This document shows positions 58,487 to 64,000 of a stretch of 64,000 nt of DNA, one piece after another. The position numbers and the translations under genes are program-made. Below the pieces are notes generated by a model. The model saw only the letters and a program-made list of their open reading frames with translations, did no database searches and was not told the origin of the DNA. Origin of the DNA: Macrococcoides psychrotolerans (lineage in GTDB: Bacteria > Bacillota > Bacilli > Staphylococcales > Staphylococcaceae); assembly GCF_038095555.1 (NCBI RefSeq), contig NZ_CP124591.1, forward strand, positions 248,001-312,000, read 5' to 3'. The stretch's first letter is position 1; every line of letters begins with the position of its first letter.

Positions 58487-59794
58487 ATGAGTTCAAGAAT
58501 AAATATGCCGAAATTAGGAATGACAATGACAGAAGGTACTATAGATGAGTGGTACAAATCAGTCGGAGATGAAGTGAAAAAAGGAGAAGCGGTCTGTATG
58601 ATTGCTTCTGAAAAACTAACTTTAGATGTTGAAGCACCTGAAGATGGGATTTTAACAGAAATTACAGTGGAAGCTGGAGGCAGAGCTAAAGTTGGAGAAC
58701 AGATGGGATTGGTTGGAGACTCATTAGAGGATAACCAGTCTCCTGAACGTTCAAATCAATCGACTGATGATGAAGCGATAAGTGAATCAGGTGAAGAAAC
58801 GAATGAAAGAGCCGCAATAAAGGATGCGGCCGAGAAATCTCCTAGCTTTAATAGAAGTCATGAGGATGAATTGAATAAGAAAGCACGCGATGAGGACACT
58901 CCTACATCACAAAGTAACTCTGAAAGCAACCGAATCTTTATTACCCCACTTGCCCGTAGAATAGCTGAAAGCAATGACATCTCAATTGAAGAGGTTACAG
59001 GGACTGGCGGTAATGGCAGAATCACAAAGAGAGATATAGAAAAAGCAATTGATCACGTAAAAGTAAGTTCGACGACTGAGTCTACTGAAGCTACTCAAGT
59101 AACGGCAGAAGGCAAGCCATTATCGAATATGAGACGTGCGATTGCTGACAACATGATGCATAGTTTACAGTCAACCGCACAATTAACGTTGCACCAAAAA
59201 GTAGAAGCAGATGCGTTGCTGAAATTTAATAAGAAGTTAAAAAAAGAGGTTAGCAACAATGAATTAGATATTAAAGTAACAGTTACCGCACTGATTACAA
59301 AAGCCGTTGCATTAGTACTTAAAGATGATGCAAGAATGAATGCAACTTACAGTGATGAGAAGTTATACCATCATAAAGATGTGAATATTGGAATTGCAAC
59401 AAGTCTGGAAGATGGACTGATGGTTCCAGTGATCCATAACGCTGAAAGTAAATCTATAGGTGAAATTTCAAGTGCCATCGAAACTTTATCTGCTGCGGCG
59501 AGAAATGGAGAGTTGTCTCAAGGTGCAATGAAGGATGGAACATTTACCATCACAAATATCGGTGCAGGCGGTATAGAATACTTTACACCGGTACTTAACG
59601 CACCGGAAGTTGGGATACTAGGGGTTGGTTCATTACAAAGTGAAGTAGCATTAAAAGACGGCAAACCGTATGAGAAAAAGATGTTACCTCTGAGTCTCAC
59701 TATTGATCATCAAGTTATAGATGGTGCAGATGGAGCGGAATTCTTGAGTCGTATTAAAACATTTATCGAGCATCCATATTTGCTGATATTGTAG
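58487..59794 (+). CDS. acoC: dihydrolipoamide acyltransferase (E2) of the aco-like operon
   Basis: 435 residues. One N-terminal lipoyl domain (MPKLGMTMTEGTIDEWY; lipoyl Lys43 in IASEKLTLD), an acidic Ser/Glu-rich linker (about 85-150), an E1/E3-binding domain (FITPLARRIAESNDISIEEV, GTGGNGRITKRDIEKA), then the acyltransferase core ending in DHQVIDGADGAEFL, where the usual DHRVIDG Arg is Gln but the catalytic His and Asp remain. The start follows GTGAGGTG. A terminator lies just after the stop. Confidence 0.9.
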   Translation: MSSRINMPKLGMTMTEGTIDEWYKSVGDEVKKGEAVCMIASEKLTLDVEAPEDGILTEITVEAGGRAKVGEQMGLVGDSLEDNQSPERSNQSTDDEAISESGEETNERAAIKDAAEKSPSFNRSHEDELNKKARDEDTPTSQSNSESNRIFITPLARRIAESNDISIEEVTGTGGNGRITKRDIEKAIDHVKVSSTTESTEATQVTAEGKPLSNMRRAIADNMMHSLQSTAQLTLHQKVEADALLKFNKKLKKEVSNNELDIKVTVTALITKAVALVLKDDARMNATYSDEKLYHHKDVNIGIATSLEDGLMVPVIHNAESKSIGEISSAIETLSAAARNGELSQGAMKDGTFTITNIGAGGIEYFTPVLNAPEVGILGVGSLQSEVALKDGKPYEKKMLPLSLTIDHQVIDGADGAEFLSRIKTFIEHPYLLIL

Positions 59795-59828
59795 ATAGAG
59801 AGGGCATAGCCCTCTCTATATTATTTTG
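59795..59828 (+). terminator. terminator of the aco-like operon
   Basis: ATAGAGAGGG / CCCTCTCTAT, 10-bp stem with a 5-base loop; T-rich tail. Confidence 0.88.
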
Positions 59829-59901
59829 AACATGCACAAAAGATGTATAATTCAGCGACTTAACGTATAATAAAGGTAATTGACTTAATGGAGGAATTAC
59901 G

Positions 59902-60318
59902 ATGAACAAATGGATTAAACGTGGAATCGTTGTCGGTGCAGTTGGTTTTGGTGCCGTTCAATCAGTGAAATATTTAAAGCAGAATGAACAAGTGAAACAA
60001 CGTTTGAATGATCTTAAGAATATCAAAGAATATAATGATCTGCGTATTGCACTGATGGAGGTTATTGAGGCATTTAATAACCCTAAGCAATTAGAATCGA
60101 AATTTGCAGAAGATGTGCATACTGAAAGCAATGAACAGACAAGCAACGCGCAAGCTACACATACAGAAGAGCCTTTCATTGCAGATGCAGTGAAACGTGT
60201 ATTGGATACAAAAGCCGTTGAAGATCTTCTTGGTGATAAAGCTGATATCGATATGATGAAATCATTGATCGATGAAACGAAAGAAGTAGAGAAGCTCGTG
60301 CGTAGCTGGTTTAATTAA
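59902..60318 (+). CDS. hypothetical protein with N-terminal membrane anchor
   Basis: 138 residues that I do not recognise. The N-terminus MNKWIKRGIVVGAVGFGAVQSVK is basic then glycine-rich hydrophobic, suggesting a short membrane anchor. The rest is soluble and helical, with a Ser/Thr/Asn/Gln-rich linker around residues 75-95 and an acidic C-terminal helix. It loosely resembles YtxH-like general stress proteins in layout only. Good start: GGAGG 7 bases before ATG. It stands alone before the TPP riboswitch. Confidence 0.7.
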   Translation: MNKWIKRGIVVGAVGFGAVQSVKYLKQNEQVKQRLNDLKNIKEYNDLRIALMEVIEAFNNPKQLESKFAEDVHTESNEQTSNAQATHTEEPFIADAVKRVLDTKAVEDLLGDKADIDMMKSLIDETKEVEKLVRSWFN

Positions 60319-60376
60319 TATTTGCAACATGAACAAATCAGTGATATTGTTTATGTGTACAACTTAATAAGACGAT

Positions 60377-60462
60377 TGCTAGGGGAGCTCTTATGAGCTG
60401 AGAAAGGAATATCCTTGACTCTTTGAACCTGTTTGGTTAATACCAGCGTAGGGAAGCGAGCG
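60377..60462 (+). promoter_or_regulatory. TPP (THI-box) riboswitch
   Basis: Core motifs in order: AGGGGAGCTC, GCTGAGAAAGG, CCTTGACTCTTTGAACCTG, and TAATACCAGCGTAGGGAAGC. Binding of thiamine pyrophosphate should shut off thiC. Confidence 0.95.
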
Positions 60463-60497
60463 TGTATACTTATGATATTTTTTTGTCGTGAAACTTC

Positions 60498-60532
60498 ACC
60501 TCCTAGTAATGAATCTAACTAGGAGGTTTTTT
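60498..60532 (+). terminator. riboswitch expression hairpin that also contains the thiC ribosome binding site
   Basis: ACCTCCTAGT pairs with ACTAGGAGGT (with an 11-base loop) and is followed by seven T. The 3' arm is the AGGAGG (60521-60526) of thiC, 10 bases before its ATG. The same hairpin can therefore terminate transcription and mask translation initiation. Confidence 0.85.
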
Positions 60533-60535
60533 TGT

Positions 60536-62251
60536 ATGGTAAATTTGAAGAAGTCATTTCCAGCAAGTAAGAGAATCTTTAGAGCGGGTAAGGGCGAGGA
60601 TACGGATATTAAAGTACCTTTCCGTGAAATTACATTAACGGATACTGTGACAGATCAAGGCACTACTTCCAATGCACCAGTTGTTGTCTACGATACGGGT
60701 GGTGTATATCACGATGATGCATATAATATTGATGTTGAGCGCGGTATCCCTAAATTACGTGAACGATGGATTGATAGCCGTGACGATGTAGAACAATATA
60801 CAGGACGCAGAGTACTTGCGGTTGATAATGGTTTTAAAGATATCACGCATAATAAGTTTGTAGAGACGCCATTTAAGTATGATCCAAAACGTGCGCGTGA
60901 TGACAAAAACGTGACACAGATGCATTATGCAAAGCAAGGAATCATTACGAAAGAGATGAAATTTGTCGCGATTCGTGAGAACGTCGATCCTGAATTTGTA
61001 CGTAGTGAGATTGCAAGAGGGCGAGCAATTATTCCGAACAATATTAATCATCCAGAATCTGAACCGATGATTATTGGTAAGAACTTTAAAGTGAAGGTTA
61101 ATGCGAATATCGGAAACTCTGCAGTATCATCATCTATCGAAGATGAGATTGAAAAGATGGTGTGGGCGACACATTGGGGAGCCGATACGATTATGGATTT
61201 ATCTACAGGTAAGAATATTCATGCGACACGTGAATATTTACTGAGAAATTCACCGGTACCTGTTGGAACAGTACCTATTTATCAAGCATTAGAAAAAGTG
61301 GATGGCATTGCTGAAGATTTAACGTGGGAAGTGTATCGAGATACGTTGATTGAACAAGCTGAACAGGGCGTAGACTACTTTACAATTCATGCGGGTGTAT
61401 TGTTAAGGTATGTGCCGATGACAGTAAATCGTCTGACTGGTATCGTGTCACGTGGAGGTTCGATTATGGCACAGTGGTGTTTAGCTCATCATGAAGAAAG
61501 CTTCTTATACACACACTTTGAAGAAATTTGTGAAATCTTAAAGACTTATGACATTGCAGTATCACTTGGTGATGGTTTAAGACCAGGTTCAATTTATGAT
61601 GCGAACGATGAAAGTCAGTTGGCGGAACTGAAGACGCTTGGTGAACTAACGAAGATTGCCTGGGCACATGACGTTCAAGTGATGATAGAAGGACCAGGAC
61701 ATGTGCCGCTTCATAAGATCAAAGAGAATCAGGAACTTGCAGATTTCTATTGTAATGAAGCACCATTCTATACGTTAGGACCATTGACGACAGATATTGC
61801 ACCTGCATATGACCATATTACATCAGCGATTGGCGCTGCAAACATCGGTTCATACGGAACAGCGATGCTATGCTATGTTACACCGAAAGAACATCTCGGA
61901 CTACCGAATAAAGATGATGTAAGAACAGGTGTTGTAACATATAAGATTGCTGCACATGCAGCGGATCTTGCGAAAGGCTTACCAGGTGCTGATGAACGAG
62001 ATAATGCTATCAGTAAGGCACGCTTTGAATTCCGCTGGATCGATCAGTTTAATTTGTCGCTAGATCCAGAACGTGCGAAGGAATATCATGATGAAACACT
62101 ACCTGCTGAAGCGGCGAAAGTCGCACACTTCTGTAGTATGTGCGGACCTAAATTCTGTTCGATGCGTATTTCCCATGATTTACGTAAAGATAAAGGAATG
62201 CAGGAAATGGCTGATAAATTCAAAGCACAAGGTAGTGAAATTTACTCTTAG
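60536..62251 (+). CDS. thiC: phosphomethylpyrimidine synthase ThiC
   Basis: 571 residues. A radical-SAM-type enzyme converting aminoimidazole ribotide to HMP-phosphate for thiamine. It has the C-terminal cluster motif CSMCGPKFCSM (about 532-542), plus TIHAGVLLRYVPMT, GTVPIYQA and IEGPGHVPLHKI. The ATG at 60536 is set by AGGAGG; a frame open further upstream would run through the riboswitch hairpin. No other thiamine gene adjoins it in the window. IS copy 2 has inserted 59 bases after its stop, inside its terminator. Confidence 0.95.
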   Translation: MVNLKKSFPASKRIFRAGKGEDTDIKVPFREITLTDTVTDQGTTSNAPVVVYDTGGVYHDDAYNIDVERGIPKLRERWIDSRDDVEQYTGRRVLAVDNGFKDITHNKFVETPFKYDPKRARDDKNVTQMHYAKQGIITKEMKFVAIRENVDPEFVRSEIARGRAIIPNNINHPESEPMIIGKNFKVKVNANIGNSAVSSSIEDEIEKMVWATHWGADTIMDLSTGKNIHATREYLLRNSPVPVGTVPIYQALEKVDGIAEDLTWEVYRDTLIEQAEQGVDYFTIHAGVLLRYVPMTVNRLTGIVSRGGSIMAQWCLAHHEESFLYTHFEEICEILKTYDIAVSLGDGLRPGSIYDANDESQLAELKTLGELTKIAWAHDVQVMIEGPGHVPLHKIKENQELADFYCNEAPFYTLGPLTTDIAPAYDHITSAIGAANIGSYGTAMLCYVTPKEHLGLPNKDDVRTGVVTYKIAAHAADLAKGLPGADERDNAISKARFEFRWIDQFNLSLDPERAKEYHDETLPAEAAKVAHFCSMCGPKFCSMRISHDLRKDKGMQEMADKFKAQGSEIYS

Positions 62252-62289
62252 AATTTGCTGTGAATCGGAGCGCAGTTTATTCATATATA

Positions 62290-62301
62290 AAAGCACCACC
62301 C
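62290..62301. repeat. left arm of the thiC/DUF402 terminator split by IS copy 2
   Basis: AAAGCACCACCC is the exact reverse complement of GGGTGGTGCTTT at 63591-63602. Without the IS and one CCAG these form a 12-bp stem with a loop of about 13 bases and T-rich flank, a bidirectional terminator. Confidence 0.9.
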
Positions 62302-62354
62302 TTATACCAGGGCACTGCACCCTTACTAAGGGAGCTCAATAAAAACACTATTTT

Positions 62355-63197
62355 CTAGGCTGCTAATTTCCTATATTCTATAGGGGATAAGTAGCCTAGT
62401 TTTTGTTGAATTCTAACTTTATTATAGTTTTCAATGTAATTTTCGACAATATCTATTACAATGGTATTAGAGCTTCTAAGCTCACTGTTTAAGTAGAATG
62501 TTTCACACTTTAGAGAGGCATGAAAACATTCTATTGGGGCATTATCAGCTGGCGTTCCCTTACGGGACATGCTTCTGGTAATGCCTTTTTCTGTACATAG
62601 GGCATAGTATTCATAAGAAGTATAAACACTTCCTTGATCACTATGTAATATAGTACCTGGTTCCAATTGAAGTTGTTTTAATGTCTCATTTACTAATTCT
62701 TGATTTTGTTTATTACCGATTTTATATGCCACAATTTCACCATTGTAAGCATCCATGATAGATGAAAGATACAACATTGTATTCCCGAAGGGTAAATAAG
62801 TGATATCTGTTAAAAGTACTTCTAAAGGTTTCTCTGCTTTGAAGTTTCTATTTAATAGATTATGTGTTTTATAATATGCATTCCCTGGTCTTTTCGATTT
62901 TTTCATTCGTACTTTACAATTTAAATTATGTTTTTGCATAATCCTTTGTACTTTTTTGTGATTAATTGGTTTATTATTTTTTCTATTTAACAAGGCAGTT
63001 ATTTTTCTATAACCATATGTAAAACGATGTTTCTTACATAGTTCTATAATTTCTCGTTCATCCTCAGATATACTGAAATCTTTGTTTTTCCATCTGTAAT
63101 AATTTGATTTTGGAATATCTAAAGTTTCTAAAATGACTTTCACTGTATATTTAGATTTCAATTCATTTACTAATTCAACAACTACCTCTGGGACCAC
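62355..63197 (-). CDS. IS3-family transposase OrfB (intact)
   Basis: 280 residues in the reported frame, starting at a GTG inside the overlap with orfA; in practice it is expected as the C-terminal part of an OrfAB fusion made by -1 frameshifting at A AAA AAG (minus strand, 63218-63224). The rve integrase domain is complete: TDITYLP (Asp), HSDQGSVYTS (Asp) and PIECFHASLK (Glu). It catalyses excision as a figure-eight/circle and insertion. Confidence 0.92.
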   Translation of the reverse strand: MVPEVVVELVNELKSKYTVKVILETLDIPKSNYYRWKNKDFSISEDEREIIELCKKHRFTYGYRKITALLNRKNNKPINHKKVQRIMQKHNLNCKVRMKKSKRPGNAYYKTHNLLNRNFKAEKPLEVLLTDITYLPFGNTMLYLSSIMDAYNGEIVAYKIGNKQNQELVNETLKQLQLEPGTILHSDQGSVYTSYEYYALCTEKGITRSMSRKGTPADNAPIECFHASLKCETFYLNSELRSSNTIVIDIVENYIENYNKVRIQQKLGYLSPIEYRKLAA

Positions 63198-63496
63198 TTC
63201 CTTTCCAATTCCTTGTACTTTTTTAAAATTTCATTTTCTACTTCTTTGCGCTTTAATTCAATTTTTAGCGTCTCAACAGTACTCAATTCTTCATTTCCTT
63301 TTCCGTAGGAATATTGTTTACCTACTTGTTGATTGAATCTATGTGTTTCCCCATTTCTATACCATTTCCACCACACTTTAACTTGAGATTCATTTTTAAT
63401 ATTTAAAGCATCCATTATTTCTCTTGTACTATATCCTTTAAGTTTCATTTCTACTACTTTATATTTTATTTCAACTGAATATGCCACTCTTTTCAT
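63182..63496 (-). CDS. IS3-family OrfA helix-turn-helix protein
   Basis: 104 residues from the ATG at 63496, which has GGAGGTG upstream. HTH (KLKGYSTREIMDALNI, QVKVWWKWYRNG) and a coiled-coil-like C-terminal helix ending at the frameshift site. It overlaps orfB by 16 bases. It binds the IS ends and regulates the OrfAB transposase. Confidence 0.92.
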   Translation of the reverse strand: MKRVAYSVEIKYKVVEMKLKGYSTREIMDALNIKNESQVKVWWKWYRNGETHRFNQQVGKQYSYGKGNEELSTVETLKIELKRKEVENEILKKYKELERKWSQR

Positions 63497-63590
63497 AGAA
63501 AAAACACCTCCGTATAAATTCATTTTAATATGAATTCAACGAAAGTGTTTTTATTTTACTCCCATATCATGGGGTTAGCGCACCAGACCG

Positions 63591-63602
63591 GGGTGGTGCT
63601 TT
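63591..63602. repeat. right arm of the thiC/DUF402 terminator split by IS copy 2
   Basis: GGGTGGTGCTTT; overlaps the stop codon of the minus-strand DUF402 gene. Complement of 62290-62301. Confidence 0.9.
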
Positions 63603-64000
63603 ATTTTATATAGTCATTGAAATTTTGTACATTGAAAGGAAATTTATCTGCTTCAATATTATTTTTCAGTTCTTGTAAAGAAACGAGTGCGAAATTTGCG
63701 AGTTGAAATGGATAGTTGAACTTTGCACTATTTTCCAGGAACATATCGTTATTTCTAAGGATCCATTCGTCACTATCTGTCTTCACATAGTCTAGATCTA
63801 AGTCTAGATAAGCAATGTTCCCATCTGTATCGCGCTCACAAGGAGAAGAAATGTTACAAAATATCTTGACCGGCTGATAAGTCTTATCTAAAGCGATAGA
63901 AACAGAATATCCGTGGATTTTTGAAAGAAAATGGAGCGTTTCATATTGCAATGGAATATCAATATTTCTAATAAAGTGTCGGAGTATTGTCGTTTCATCA
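63601..64000 (-). CDS. DUF402-family protein, 5' end outside window
   Basis: About 133 C-terminal residues are visible; the frame is open to the right edge. The segment VKIFCNISSPCERD, AYLDLDLDYVKTDSDEW and the later YPFQLANFALVSLQEL follow the DUF402 pattern (metal-dependent nucleotide phosphatases such as YgaC/Ntdp and related proteins), with Asp ligands in LDLDLDYV. The IS copy has separated the gene from the distal arm of its terminator, but the stop codon is intact. Confidence 0.72.
   Translation of the reverse strand, partial: DETTILRHFIRNIDIPLQYETLHFLSKIHGYSVSIALDKTYQPVKIFCNISSPCERDTDGNIAYLDLDLDYVKTDSDEWILRNNDMFLENSAKFNYPFQLANFALVSLQELKNNIEADKFPFNVQNFNDYIK

Larger units (their letters stand above)
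62311..63582 (-). mobile_element. IS3-family (IS150-like) insertion sequence, copy 2
   Basis: 1272 bp with the same imperfect 39-bp ends as copy 1 and flanking CCAG duplications (62307-62310 and 63583-63586). Differs from copy 1 by one additional G (GGG at 63190-63192), which keeps the orfA-orfB overlap and -1 frameshift arrangement functional. It probably represents the active form. Confidence 0.96.

Noticed and set aside
60488..60535. Upstream start for ThiC
   Set aside because: It would place coding sequence inside the riboswitch hairpin; ThiC homologues begin near the AGGAGG-supported ATG.
16011..63582. Functional composite transposon
   Set aside because: Outer flanks show separate 4-bp duplications for each IS copy (ACAG and CCAG), so the 46-kb unit did not jump as one piece; the interval looks like normal chromosome.

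Overview
The window is low-GC Firmicutes DNA, and Staphylococcaceae fits best. It carries an IsaB-family secreted antigen, CsbD behind a textbook sigma-B promoter, a CidA/LrgA-LrgB pair, csoR-copA-copZ, a Bce-type peptide-sensing module, T-box/SAM/TPP leaders, strong AGGAGG-type ribosome binding sites and frequent TTG/GTG starts. The maltose PTS with a MapP-like phosphatase and the acetoin-dehydrogenase-type operon make Macrococcus a better guess than Staphylococcus, but that genus call is inference. No rRNA, tRNA or CRISPR array was recognised. Most of the window looks like ordinary chromosome; the accessory items are two IS3-family copies, a tandem hairpin array, and two gene remnants.

Layout. 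1-8.9 kb: 3' part of an LD-carboxypeptidase, an acetyltransferase, a DoxX-like protein, an OYE-type flavin oxidoreductase, a two-domain SDR protein, an SQR-like flavoprotein, a membrane-anchored MutS-like ATPase, and an XRE regulator overlapping a membrane protein. 8.9-10.9 kb: a SAM riboswitch controls metQ and an abutting L-2-hydroxyacid dehydrogenase. 11-16 kb: isaB, a SulP transporter abutting a UspA protein, a YkvI-type membrane protein, an AspT-type aminotransferase. 16.0-17.3 kb: IS copy 1. 17.5-19.1 kb: Met-type T-box and a short MetE-like synthase. 19-26 kb: csbD, msrA, a HIT-GNAT pair, copper operon, an LLM oxidoreductase with an HD hydrolase, a LOG-family protein. 26-30.7 kb: tcyP, eight 61-bp hairpin repeats, a NERD-domain gene, and a MerR-TipAS regulator divergent from an S51-like peptidase.

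30.8-41.2 kb: an orphan RHH protein, an MFS remnant, paired DUF3147 proteins, a DUF454 protein, malR / malT / mapP (maltose uptake as maltose 6'-phosphate and its dephosphorylation), then a BceRS-BceAB-like antimicrobial peptide module with a TTACA-N4-TGTAA operator. 41.3-47.8 kb: an interlaced inverted-repeat element, an HMA chaperone plus a CPG-type metal P-ATPase, a Crp/Fnr regulator bracketed by FNR-like palindromes, and ppdK with its regulatory kinase/phosphatase. 47.9-54.9 kb: an APC permease, a nitronate monooxygenase, a VOC remnant, corA, twin cold-shock genes with duplicated structured leaders, a tandem DUF606 exporter, and cidA-lrgB behind a 16-bp perfect leader hairpin. 55-64 kb: an acoL-A-B-C-like operon with a cre site over its promoter, a hypothetical protein, TPP riboswitch-thiC, IS copy 2, and a partial DUF402 protein.

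The most unusual observation is that both IS3-family copies sit inside the loops of intrinsic-terminator-like hairpins, with 4-bp target duplications (ACAG and CCAG). This suggests a terminator-loop-targeting element. The 61-bp tandem hairpin array beside the NERD gene, the SAM-riboswitch metQ-hydroxyacid dehydrogenase operon and the interlaced palindrome at 41.3 kb are the other features I would look at first.
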